Shown here one piece after another: positions 1-7,644 of a DNA stretch of 64,000 bases. Location of the stretch: positions 6,448,001 through 6,512,000 of the forward strand of contig NZ_CP108053.1 in NCBI RefSeq assembly GCF_036173105.1, given 5' to 3'. Position numbers and translations under genes: made by a program. The DNA is from Streptomyces sp. NBC_00287. Its GTDB lineage: Bacteria > Actinomycetota > Actinomycetes > Streptomycetales > Streptomycetaceae. A model generated the notes under the pieces. The model was not told the origin of the DNA. It made no database searches and was given only the letters and a program-made list of their open reading frames with translations. Within the stretch, counting starts at the first letter, position 1. Each line of letters opens with the position of its first letter.

Positions 1-101
1 AACGCGAGCCGGCTGCCGTCACTCATGTCGAGCAGCTGGTACTTCACCGACGAGGAGCCGGAGTTCAGGACGAGGACGCGGGTGCCACGGGACGAGCTCA
101 C
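1..101 (-). CDS. ackA: acetate kinase, N-terminal fragment (continues off the left edge)
   Basis: Only the first 33 codons are in the window. The N-terminus reads SSSRGTRVLVLNSGSSSVKY, the acetate/butyrate kinase signature in which the Asn-Ser-Gly-Ser loop begins the ASKHA ATPase fold. The enzyme converts acetyl phosphate and ADP to acetate and ATP in the cytoplasm. The GTG start shares a GTGA with the stop of the upstream phosphotransacetylase gene, so the pair is translationally coupled as pta-ackA. No separate promoter fits between them. The catalytic part lies outside the window, so its integrity cannot be judged. Confidence 0.93.
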   Translation of the reverse strand, partial: MSSSRGTRVLVLNSGSSSVKYQLLDMSDGSRLA

Positions 102-2188
102 TGCTGGGACGCCTTCTCGAGGGGGGACTGGGCCTGGATCGCCGTGATGGCGACGGTGTTGACGATGTCCTGCACGAGTGCGCCGCGGGACAGGTCGTTG
201 ACGGGCTTGCGCAGACCCTGCAGGACCGGGCCGACGGCGATGGCGCCGGCCGAGCGCTGCACGGCCTTGTAGGTGTTGTTGCCTGTATTGAGGTCCGGAA
301 AGATCAGAACCGTTGCCTGGCCCGCGACTTCGGATTCCGGCAGCTTGGTCGCGGCGACCGACGGCTCGACGGCGGCGTCGTACTGGATCGGACCCTCGAT
401 CCTCAGATCGGGCCTGCGCAGCCGCACCAGCTCCGTCGCCTCGCGCACCTTGTCGACGTCGGCGCCCGAACCGGACGTACCGGTGGAGTACGACAGCATC
501 GCGATCCGCGGCTCCACACCGAACTGCTCGGCGGTGGCCGCCGACTGGATGGCGATGTCGGCCAGCTGCTCGGCGTTCGGGTCGGGGTTGACCGCGCAGT
601 CGCCGTAGACGAGGACCTTGTCGGCGAGGCACATGAAGAACACCGACGACACGATCGAGGCGTCCGGCTTGGTCTTGATGATCTCGAAGCCGGGCCGGAT
701 GGTGGCCGCCGTGGAGTGCACCGAACCGGACACCATGCCGTCGGCGAGGCCCTCCTGGACCATCAGGGTGCCGAAGTAGTTCACGTCCGAGACGACGTCG
801 TAGGCCAGCTCCACGGTCACGCCCTTGTGGGCGCGCAGGGCGGCGTACTTCTCGGCGAAGGCGTCGCGCAGCTCGGAGGTGGCCGGGTCGATCAGCTGGG
901 ATTCGCCCAGGTCGATGCCGAGGTCGGCGGCCTTCTTGCGGATCTGGTCGACCGGGCCGAGGAGGGTGAGGTCGCAGACGCCACGGCGCAGCAGTACCTC
1001 GGCGGCGTGCAGGACGCGGGGCTCGGTGCCCTCCGGGAGGACGACCCGGCGCATGTCCGAGCGGGCCTGTTCGAGGAGCTTGTGCTCGAACATCATCGGT
1101 GTGACCCGGTCACTGCTGGGGGCGCTCACGCGCTTGAGCAGGTCGCCGGTGTCGGCGTACCGCTCGAAGAGCCCGAGGGCGGTCTCCGCCTTGCGCGGGG
1201 TGGCCGCGTTGAGCTTGCCCTCCAGGGAGAAGAGTTGCTCGGCGGTCGGGAAGCTGTTGCCGGGCACCGAGATGACCGGGGTGCCCGGGGCGAGACGGGC
1301 GGCGAGGGTGAGGACGTCGTCGCTGGGGACCTCGTTGAGGGTGAGCAGCACACCGGCGATCGGCGGGGTGCCGGCGCTGTGCGCGGCTAGCGAACCGACG
1401 ACCAGATCGGCCCGGTCGCCCGGGGTCACGACCAGGCAGCCCGGGGTCAGGGCGCCCAGGAAGTTCGGCAGCATGGCACCGCCGAAGACGAAGCCGAGCG
1501 CGTCCCGGGCGAGCCCCGAGTCGTCGCCGAGGAGCGTCTTCGCGCCGAGGGTGTGGGCGATCTGCGCGACCGTGGGCGCGGACAGGGCGGGCTCGTCGGG
1601 CAGGACGTAACAGGGGACGGGCAGCCGGTTGGCGAGCCGCTCGGCGATCTCGTCGCGGTCGCCCCGCGCGACCCGGTTGGTCACCATGGCGAGGACGTCG
1701 CAGCCGAGGCCGTCGTAGGCGCGGTAGGCGTTGCGGGTCTCGGCGAGCACCGACTCGGCGGTCTGCTTGCGGCCGCCGACGACGGGTATGACGGAGGCTC
1801 CGAACTCATTGGCGAGCCGGGCGTTCAGGGAGAGCTCGTCCGGGAACTGGGTGTCGGCGTAGTCGGTGCCCAGGACGAGAACGACGTCGTAGTCCCGGGC
1901 GACCAGGTGGAAACGGTCGACGAGGGTGGAGACCAGTTCGTCGGCGCCCCGCTCGGCCTGGAGCGTGGACGCCTCGTGGTAGTCCATGCCGTACACGGTC
2001 GCCGGGTCCTGTGCCAGCCGGTAGCGGGCGCGCAACAGCTCGAAGAGCCGGTCGGGCCCGTCATGGACGAGGGGCCGGAAGACACCCACCCGGTCGACCT
2101 GCCGGGTCAGGAGTTCCATGACCCCCAGTTCGACGACCTGGCGTCCGTCGCCGCGGTCGATACCGGTCACGTACACGCTGCGCGTCAC
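98..2188 (-). CDS. pta: phosphate acetyltransferase (long form with DRTGG domain)
   Basis: Phosphotransacetylase, acetyl-CoA + Pi to acetyl phosphate + CoA, feeding AckA. The frame could be extended upstream to about 800 aa, but the family start is the GTG at 2188 (TRSVYVTGID) with GGGGAG a few bases upstream, giving 696 aa, normal for the long Pta form. The N-terminal ~320 residues look like the BioD-like P-loop/regulatory part (TGIDRGDGRQVVELGVMELL). A DRTGG-type middle follows, and the C-terminal ~320 residues (from about MFEHKLLEQARS) hold the catalytic PTA fold with VVLPEGTEPR and SYSTGTSGSG. The stop overlaps the ackA start by 4 bp. It is divergent from pfkA across about 214 bp, so both ends of glycolysis/overflow are linked physically. 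Confidence 0.94.
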   Translation of the reverse strand: MTRSVYVTGIDRGDGRQVVELGVMELLTRQVDRVGVFRPLVHDGPDRLFELLRARYRLAQDPATVYGMDYHEASTLQAERGADELVSTLVDRFHLVARDYDVVLVLGTDYADTQFPDELSLNARLANEFGASVIPVVGGRKQTAESVLAETRNAYRAYDGLGCDVLAMVTNRVARGDRDEIAERLANRLPVPCYVLPDEPALSAPTVAQIAHTLGAKTLLGDDSGLARDALGFVFGGAMLPNFLGALTPGCLVVTPGDRADLVVGSLAAHSAGTPPIAGVLLTLNEVPSDDVLTLAARLAPGTPVISVPGNSFPTAEQLFSLEGKLNAATPRKAETALGLFERYADTGDLLKRVSAPSSDRVTPMMFEHKLLEQARSDMRRVVLPEGTEPRVLHAAEVLLRRGVCDLTLLGPVDQIRKKAADLGIDLGESQLIDPATSELRDAFAEKYAALRAHKGVTVELAYDVVSDVNYFGTLMVQEGLADGMVSGSVHSTAATIRPGFEIIKTKPDASIVSSVFFMCLADKVLVYGDCAVNPDPNAEQLADIAIQSAATAEQFGVEPRIAMLSYSTGTSGSGADVDKVREATELVRLRRPDLRIEGPIQYDAAVEPSVAATKLPESEVAGQATVLIFPDLNTGNNTYKAVQRSAGAIAVGPVLQGLRKPVNDLSRGALVQDIVNTVAITAIQAQSPLEKASQQ

Positions 2189-2279
2189 GCGTGGTCTCCC
2201 CTTCGTCTGTATGTGCGTATGTGCAAAGGTCGGCTGGTCAATGTCATAAAAATCGCCCACCGAGGTGAGCAGAACCCTC

Positions 2280-2308
2280 TTGACAATACCTCTGTCGCTA
2301 GATAAGGC
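2280..2308 (+). promoter_or_regulatory. candidate housekeeping promoter for pfkA
   Basis: TTGACA (2280-2285), a 17-bp spacer and TAAGGC (2303-2308) lie about 95 bp upstream of the pfkA start. The -35 is perfect and the -10 is only fair. The spacing and position in the pta/pfkA divergent gap support a vegetative sigma promoter. Confidence 0.4.
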
Positions 2309-2402
2309 GCCCGTCCGCTTCGGGGAAACGACATCGTCCTCGGGGACGTGAAACAATCGGACTGGCTCAGTGGTGTCAACAGCGAGCAGGAGACACAGCA
2401 CG

Positions 2403-3428
2403 ATGCGTATCGGAGTTCTCACCGCAGGCGGCGACTGCCCCGGCCTGAACGCCGTGATCCGGTCGGTCGTGCACCGCGCCGTCACCCAGTACGGCGACGA
2501 GGTCATCGGCTTTGAAGACGGCTACGCCGGTCTGCTCGACGGCCACTACCGCACCCTCGACCTCGACGCGGTGAGCGGCATCCTGGCCCGCGGCGGCACC
2601 ATCCTCGGCTCCTCCCGCCTTCAGCGCGACCGGCTGCGCGAGGCCTGCGACAACGCACCCGACATCGCCCGCGAGTTCGGCATCGACGCGCTGATCCCGA
2701 TCGGCGGCGAAGGCACGCTGACGGCCGCCCGCATGCTGTACGACGCGGGCCTGTCCGTGGTGGGCGTCCCCAAGACGATCGACAACGACATCTCCTCGAC
2801 CGACCGCACCTTCGGCTTCGACACGGCGGTCGGCGTCGCGACGGAGGCGATGGACCGCCTGAAGACGACGGCCGAGTCCCACCAGCGCGTGATGGTGGTC
2901 GAGGTCATGGGCCGCCACGCGGGCTGGATCGCGCTCGAATCCGGCATGGCGGCCGGCGCCCACGGCATCTGCCTGCCCGAGCGCCCCTTCGACCCGGCCG
3001 ACCTGGTGAAGATGGTCGAGGAGCGCTTCGCGCGCGGCAAGAAGTTCGCCGTCATCTGCGTGGCCGAGGGCGCCCACCCCGCCGAGGGCTCCATGGACTA
3101 CGGCAAGGGCGCGATCGACCAGTTCGGCCACGAGCGCTTCCAGGGCATCGGTACGGCACTGGCGTTCGAGCTGGAGCGCCGGCTCGGCAAGGAGGCCAAG
3201 CCGGTCATCCTCGGCCACGTCCAGCGCGGTGGCGTACCGACGGCGTACGACCGTGTCCTCGCCACCCGCTTCGGCTGGCACGCCGTGGAGGCGGCGCACC
3301 GGGGTGAGTTCGGCCGGATGACGGCGCTGCGCGGGACGGACATCGTGACGGTGCCGCTGGCGGAGGCCGTGACCGAGCTGAAGACGGTGCCGAAGGACCG
3401 GATGGACGAGGCGGAGTCGGTCTTCTAG
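2403..3428 (+). CDS. pfkA: 6-phosphofructokinase (group III)
   Basis: Phosphorylates fructose 6-phosphate to fructose 1,6-bisphosphate in glycolysis. The start at 2403 (MRIGVLTAGGDCPGLN) has GGAG upstream, giving 341 aa, the usual length for the actinobacterial group III enzyme. Visible motifs are the nucleotide loop GGDCPG, the catalytic loop PKTIDNDI with the TIDND signature, MGRHAGWIA (substrate loop) and GHVQRGG near the C-terminus. Group III members use ATP or PPi; the GGEGT motif near residue 103 is typical of the ATP-using subgroup, but specificity is inferred. Divergent from pta. Streptomyces usually carry several pfkA paralogues, so this may not be the only one. Confidence 0.94.
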   Translation: MRIGVLTAGGDCPGLNAVIRSVVHRAVTQYGDEVIGFEDGYAGLLDGHYRTLDLDAVSGILARGGTILGSSRLQRDRLREACDNAPDIAREFGIDALIPIGGEGTLTAARMLYDAGLSVVGVPKTIDNDISSTDRTFGFDTAVGVATEAMDRLKTTAESHQRVMVVEVMGRHAGWIALESGMAAGAHGICLPERPFDPADLVKMVEERFARGKKFAVICVAEGAHPAEGSMDYGKGAIDQFGHERFQGIGTALAFELERRLGKEAKPVILGHVQRGGVPTAYDRVLATRFGWHAVEAAHRGEFGRMTALRGTDIVTVPLAEAVTELKTVPKDRMDEAESVF

Positions 3429-3483
3429 ATCCTGGTCCAGGAGGCCTCTGGCTCACCGGCCGGGGTCGCTGATCCTGGTCCAG
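3428..3483 (+). repeat. 13-bp direct repeat straddling two convergent gene ends
   Basis: GATCCTGGTCCAG occurs at 3428-3440, overlapping the pfkA stop codon, and again at 3471-3483, inside the 3' end of the convergent regulator gene. Each copy contains the small palindrome CCTGG-T-CCAGG. Function unknown; it may be a recombination scar or a short transcription-end signal. Confidence 0.5.
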
Positions 3484-4175
3484 AAGTGGTCCACGATCCG
3501 ATCCATGAACTCCCGCCCGGACGCGCTGGACCCACCGTGCTCGGCGCCGCCCCAGCTCAGGGTGGCGACCATCTGTCCCTGATACTCCCGGTGCAGCTCC
3601 TGGAGGGCGTCCTCCAGGAGCCGCCGGTCGAGGGGGACGAGCTTCCCGACCGGGCGGACGTACGCCTGCCAGCGTGTGGTCACCGCGCTGCGCAGCAGAT
3701 CGCCGAGTTTGGTGTCGCGCCCCGTGACGGTGACGAAGTCGGCCAGGGAGAGCCCGAGAAGGTCGGCGAGGGCGGAGGACTGCCGCTCGGTGCCACGCCA
3801 GTCGTCGCTCTCCTCCATCCGGAGATAGGCGTGCAGATCGTGTCCGACGGCACGGGCGACGTCCTCCGGGGCGAGCCCCCGGGTCATACGGTGCTCACGC
3901 AGGCTCCGCGGGCGGCCGAGCAGCTCACCGGGGGAGCACCACAACACGCCCGCGAGAGCGGTGAGTTCGGGGTTGGAGGGGGAGGCGACCCCGCGTTCCC
4001 AGGCGACCACGAGGTCCGGGGTGACGTACGGGAGACCGTACGAGACACGCATTCCGTAGGCGACATGCTCGGGGCCCATGTTCAGGGCGGCGCGGAGTCT
4101 GCGGGCGGCGGGGGCGTTGAAGGGCGGGCTCGGTGGGACGGGGGGCTGGTTCGGTTGAGCTGGGGGTCGGCGCAC
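3453..4175 (-). CDS. XRE-type helix-turn-helix regulator
   Basis: 240-aa cytoplasmic protein with two lambda-repressor-like helix-turn-helix stretches. The first lies at residues 23-71 (VAYGMRVSYGLPYVTPDLVV and WERG), the second at about 85-150 (LREHRMTRGLAPEDVARAVG and YLRMEESDDWRG). A C-terminal region of about 90 residues without a recognised domain follows. The GTG start at 4175 was chosen because the frame opens there after a Pro-rich leader; a later start cannot be excluded. Convergent with pfkA with 24 bp between stops, and divergent from the PPOX gene. The target is unknown; autoregulation through the 186-bp divergent gap is plausible. Confidence 0.75.
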   Translation of the reverse strand: MRRPPAQPNQPPVPPSPPFNAPAARRLRAALNMGPEHVAYGMRVSYGLPYVTPDLVVAWERGVASPSNPELTALAGVLWCSPGELLGRPRSLREHRMTRGLAPEDVARAVGHDLHAYLRMEESDDWRGTERQSSALADLLGLSLADFVTVTGRDTKLGDLLRSAVTTRWQAYVRPVGKLVPLDRRLLEDALQELHREYQGQMVATLSWGGAEHGGSSASGREFMDRIVDHFWTRISDPGR

Positions 4176-4241
4176 GGTGGCAAAGCTATGGGTGGCGGGG
4201 AGCGGTGACTACGGTCTGTTCGGCCAGGATTACGGATTGTA

Positions 4242-4256
4242 GGAACGTACGGTTCC
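4242..4256. promoter_or_regulatory. small inverted repeat in a divergent promoter region
   Basis: GGAAC-gtacg-GTTCC, 5-bp arms with a 5-bp spacer, in the 186-bp gap between the XRE regulator and the PPOX gene. Its size and place suit a repressor operator. No other clear signal was seen in the gap. Confidence 0.3.
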
Positions 4257-4361
4257 GGCCGCGGGGGGCGGGTGGCTGAAGATCGTCGGTTAGTGGGGGC
4301 GGGGGCGGGTGAGGATCACGCCGGGGCGCTCGCGCGGGCGCTCCGGGAAGGTGGTCTCTCG

Positions 4362-4802
4362 ATGAACGGCAAGCTCAGCGGGCATATTCGCGAGCGTCTC
4401 CTGGCCCCGAACTTCTGGCACCTCGCGACGGTCGGCCCCGACGGCGCGCCCCACGTTTCGCCCATGTGGGCGGACATCGAAGATGAGTACGTCATGGTCA
4501 ACACGTCGATCGGGCGCGTGAAGGTGGACAACCTGCGGCGCAATCCATTCGTTTCCCTGTCCCACATCGACCCTGAGAACCCTTACGACCGGGCGGAGAT
4601 CCGGGGGCGGGTGGTGCGGTTCGTGGAGGGGGAGGTGGCGGAGCGGGCGATGGATCGGCTGGCGATGAAGTACATCGGGGAGGAGCGGTATCCGTGGCTG
4701 TTGGCGGGGGAGCGGCGGGTGATGGTGTTGATCGAGGCTGAGCGGGTGCGGAGGGTTGTGGGGGTGGAGGCGTTTCGGGCGGGGGTGCTGCCGGAGGGGT
4801 AG
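4362..4802 (+). CDS. PPOX-fold (split beta-barrel) F420- or FMN-dependent oxidoreductase
   Basis: 146 aa from the ATG at 4362, which has GGAAGGTGG upstream; an in-frame extension to 4272 lacks family similarity. The protein matches the pyridoxamine-5'-phosphate-oxidase-like split barrel: FWHLATVGPDGAPHVSPMWA is the typical first hairpin with the P-H-x-S-P-x-W pattern, followed by VDNLRRNPFVSLSHIDPENP and IRGRVVRF. Many actinobacterial members of this size use F420H2 as hydride donor, so a deazaflavin oxidoreductase role is likely; the substrate is unknown. It ends 5 bp before the convergent stop of the PNP-NB-ARC gene. Confidence 0.8.
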   Translation: MNGKLSGHIRERLLAPNFWHLATVGPDGAPHVSPMWADIEDEYVMVNTSIGRVKVDNLRRNPFVSLSHIDPENPYDRAEIRGRVVRFVEGEVAERAMDRLAMKYIGEERYPWLLAGERRVMVLIEAERVRRVVGVEAFRAGVLPEG

Positions 4803-4807
4803 GGGCA

Positions 4808-7561
4808 TCATTCCAGGGCTTCGGCTTGGGATCGGGCTTCGGCGGCTTCGGTGCGGGCGTCGGCTTGGGTGTAGGCAGCTGCGGACTGGAGGTAGTGGGT
4901 GCGGGCTTCGGCCGGGTGGTCGGCAGCCTCGTGGGCGAGGGCCAGGTTGTAGAGGGTCTGGCCTGCTCCGTACCAGTCCTCGTACTCGCGGGAGATCTCC
5001 AAAGCCGTGCCGTACGCCTCGATCGCTTCGTGCACCCGGCCCATCCTCCGCAGGGCGATCCCGAGGTTGTTCCACGCCGTGCCCTCGCGGTGGCGGTCCT
5101 CGACGGCCTGGTACAGGTCGCGGGCACGGGTGTGGGCGTCGATCGCTTCCTTAACCCGGCCCACCCCCCTCAGGGCGAGGCCGAGGTTGTTCCACGCCAT
5201 GGCCTCACCCTGGCGGTCCCCGACGGCCTGGTACAGGTCGCGGGCACGGGTGTGGGCGTCGATTGCCTCCTTAACCCGGCCCGCCTCCCTCAGGGCGAGG
5301 CCGAGGTTGTTCCACGCCATGGCCTCGCGGTGGCGGTCCTCGACGGCCTGGTACAGGTCGCGGGCACGGGTGTGGGCGTCGATTGCCTCCTCTGTCTGGC
5401 CCGCCTCGTCCAGGGCGTTGCCGAGGTCGCACGACGCGCCGGCCTCGGTGGCGCTGTCTCCCACGCGGTGGGCGGCCTCCCGTGCGGCACCCGCCACAGT
5501 GATCCCGTCATCGAAATACCGCCGCCAGAGCAGGTACTCCCCCAGACAAAGAGCCAGCCGCGTCGCCGCCCGCGCATGCCGCTCCTCGAAGGCCCACTGC
5601 GCCGCGGCCACCAGCCCCGCCCGCTCACCGTCCAGCCATGCCAGCGCCTGCGCCCGGTTCGCGAACCGCTCCGGTTCCGGCCTCCCCGGCAGCCACCGCA
5701 ACCGGGCATCCGCTGCCCTCGCCCACCGCCCATAAAACACCAGCAACCGCTCCCGAGCCTCCTCTCTCTTCTCCCCCGCACGCCCCACCGCGAACGCCCG
5801 CACCAGGTCATGCAACCGCCACCGCACATCCCTACCCGACGGCACCGGCGTCACAAGGCCGGCGGCAGCCAAGTCGTCCAACAGTCCTGTGGCGACATCC
5901 GCATCCAGGGCGGTCAACGCCGCCACAGCCTCGGTACTCGTATCGGCCCCGGGAGCGAGCGCCAGCAGCCGCAGCACCCGGGCCTGGGCGGGCGGCAGCC
6001 GGCGGTACGACGTCTCCAGGACCGGCCGGAGAGCGAGGGAACGTCCGTACTGGTCTGTCCCCCGGCTGCCGTTGTCGAGGACCACCGTCGGGTCTCCGGC
6101 CTTCTTGATCTCGGCCACCAGCAAGGCGATGCCCCGATGCCGGCGTCGACGCAGCATCGCGGCGGCGATCTGGAGGGCGAGCGGCAAGTGGCCGCAGAGG
6201 GCGGTCAGTTCGCGGAGGGCGTCCGGTTCGCGGGAAGGGCGAGGGTCGTTGCTGAGGGCTGTGGTCACCAGTGCGGCGGCGTCGGCCTCGGACAGGGTCT
6301 CCAGGTCCACGATGTGCAACGGAAGCGCGTCCGGCCGGTCGCGGGACGTGATCAGTACGCGATGGTCCCCGGTGCCAGGAAGGAGCGGCAGGAACTGGGA
6401 CGGGTCCGAGGCGTTGTCGAGGATCAGTAGGGTCCGGGGCTGGTGTTGGGAGAGCCGTTCCCGGTACTCGTCGTACTGACGTGCCGAAGTCTTCGGCAGA
6501 TCCGTGCCACGTACGCCTAGCGCATCCAGCAGCGCCAGTACCGCCTGATCGGCGGTGACCGGGTTGTCGTCGTAGCCGCGCAGGTCGACGAAGAGCGTGC
6601 CGCCGGGGAACCAGCCCTGGGAGCGTGCCCGGTGAGCGGCCTCGATCGCCAGTGCCGTCTTGCCGATGCCGCCCATGCCGGTGACGGCGGAGATGAGGAG
6701 GGCGGGGGCGGGCGTGCCGTCGGGTGTGGGGGCGAGGTGGGTGAGCAGGTGGGACAGGGCTGCCGATCGTCCGGTGAAGCCGAGCGGGCGGGGCGGGAGA
6801 GTGGCGGAGGCGGTGGGGACCGGGCCGTGGTGGGGTGCCGGGTGCGGCTTGTCCTTCGGCTCCAACTCCTGGAGTACGGCTACGGCCGCCTCCGCCGCTC
6901 GTGCCGCAGCGTGCGGCTGGGAACCCTCCGTATCCGCCTGCGCCTTCCCCACGTCCGCCTTGTCGCTGATCCCCCGGATGATCAACGCCCCCGCGCCACC
7001 CGCAAGATGCGCCGCATGGGCCACGCCGGAGGCCTCCATCTCAATCGCCACGGCGTCGTTGAAGCGCTGTCGGAGGCGGTGGGCGAGAGGGGAGTCGGCG
7101 TCGGCCAGGAGGACTTCGCCGGCGGCGATGGGCTTGAAGCGGACGTGGGGTTCGCCGCGCAGGGCGTGACGGGCCGCCGATTCGAGTGCGTGCGGGGCGT
7201 GCCAGGTTTCCGTGCGGTCGAGGAAGCCGTCGGCGGATTCCTTGCCGCCGTGGATGGCGTACACCTTGGTGGCGATGACGACGTCGCCGATGTCGATGTC
7301 GTCCTTGAGGCCGCCCGCCACGCCTACGAAGAGCACCGCCTGCGGGGCCAGCCAGGTCATCACCCGCTCGGTGAGCGCGGCCGCGCCGCGTGTTCCCTCG
7401 CCCATCTCCAGGACGGCGACCTGCCAGGAGGTCCCAGGGAGTCGGCCCACCTCGGCCCGGGTGCCGTAATCCGGATGCACGCGCTTCTCGATGTCCGTGA
7501 GGTGGGCGCGGACCGCCAGGTATTCGAGGCGGAGGGCGGTGAGTAAGGCGGCGATGGGCAC
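4808..7561 (-). CDS. PNP-NB-ARC-TPR STAND protein (NLR-like, predicted defence)
   Basis: 917 aa in three parts. Residues 1-235 are a nucleoside phosphorylase/MTA-SAH nucleosidase fold with glycine loop FVGVAGGLKDDIDIGDVV, substrate motif IEMEASG (Glu174, Glu176) and IIRGISDKAD with the expected catalytic Asp200. Residues 262-600 are an NB-ARC NTPase: Walker A GMGGIGKT (295-302), Walker B LLILDNA (378-384), sensor ITSR, GHLPLAL and an MHD-like LHDLVR. Residues ~650-917 carry TPRs, four of them nearly identical 40-residue units (NNLGLALREAGRVKEAIDAH). By analogy with bacterial STAND/Avs/bNACHT proteins, TPRs would sense a trigger, NB-ARC oligomerise and PNP destroy a nucleotide pool; that role is inferred. 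Leaderless start at 7561 (see promoter). A paralogue pair lies at 12860-15767. Confidence 0.9.
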   Translation of the reverse strand: MPIAALLTALRLEYLAVRAHLTDIEKRVHPDYGTRAEVGRLPGTSWQVAVLEMGEGTRGAAALTERVMTWLAPQAVLFVGVAGGLKDDIDIGDVVIATKVYAIHGGKESADGFLDRTETWHAPHALESAARHALRGEPHVRFKPIAAGEVLLADADSPLAHRLRQRFNDAVAIEMEASGVAHAAHLAGGAGALIIRGISDKADVGKAQADTEGSQPHAAARAAEAAVAVLQELEPKDKPHPAPHHGPVPTASATLPPRPLGFTGRSAALSHLLTHLAPTPDGTPAPALLISAVTGMGGIGKTALAIEAAHRARSQGWFPGGTLFVDLRGYDDNPVTADQAVLALLDALGVRGTDLPKTSARQYDEYRERLSQHQPRTLLILDNASDPSQFLPLLPGTGDHRVLITSRDRPDALPLHIVDLETLSEADAAALVTTALSNDPRPSREPDALRELTALCGHLPLALQIAAAMLRRRRHRGIALLVAEIKKAGDPTVVLDNGSRGTDQYGRSLALRPVLETSYRRLPPAQARVLRLLALAPGADTSTEAVAALTALDADVATGLLDDLAAAGLVTPVPSGRDVRWRLHDLVRAFAVGRAGEKREEARERLLVFYGRWARAADARLRWLPGRPEPERFANRAQALAWLDGERAGLVAAAQWAFEERHARAATRLALCLGEYLLWRRYFDDGITVAGAAREAAHRVGDSATEAGASCDLGNALDEAGQTEEAIDAHTRARDLYQAVEDRHREAMAWNNLGLALREAGRVKEAIDAHTRARDLYQAVGDRQGEAMAWNNLGLALRGVGRVKEAIDAHTRARDLYQAVEDRHREGTAWNNLGIALRRMGRVHEAIEAYGTALEISREYEDWYGAGQTLYNLALAHEAADHPAEARTHYLQSAAAYTQADARTEAAEARSQAEALE
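5051..5420 (-). repeat. 120-bp tandem repeats coding TPR units
   Basis: Within the 3' part of the PNP-NB-ARC-TPR gene the same text recurs with an exact 120-bp period, for example the 20-mer ggtacaggtcgcgggcacgg starting near 5110, 5230 and 5350. Each period encodes one 40-residue unit, with only a few base changes between copies. Near-identity at DNA level suggests recent duplication or gene conversion. Confidence 0.85.
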
Positions 7562-7576
7562 GTGTTCACGGTACTG
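7562..7576 (-). promoter_or_regulatory. -10 element for leaderless transcription of the PNP-NB-ARC-TPR gene
   Basis: Reading the minus strand, CAG-TACCGT-GAACAC runs directly into the GTG start. TACCGT (TANNNT type) sits at -12 to -7 from the first base of the start codon, the geometry of a leaderless mRNA, and there is no Shine-Dalgarno. The same arrangement precedes the second PNP gene at 15768-15782. Confidence 0.55.
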
Positions 7577-7609
7577 CGAAGTTCCCTGACCAGAGGGGGT
7601 GTTGGGGCG

Positions 7610-7615
7610 TACCTT
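7610..7615 (+). promoter_or_regulatory. -10 element for the divergent NB-ARC-TPR gene
   Basis: TACCTT, identical to the hexamer before the second PNP gene, lies 35 bp upstream of the ATG at 7645 and 8 bp upstream of an in-frame GTG at 7624. Both divergent STAND genes thus share promoter-like hexamers in an 83-bp gap. Confidence 0.4.
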
Positions 7616-7644
7616 GTTGGGACGTGGGGGCTGGGAGCGGGGCT

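Noticed and set aside
2189..2506. N-terminal extension of pta to about 800 aa
   Set aside because: Crosses the divergent promoter region and lacks family similarity; GGGGAG precedes the GTG at 2188.
5051..5420. 120-bp repeats as a CRISPR or mobile repeat
   Set aside because: They are in frame and encode 40-residue TPR units.
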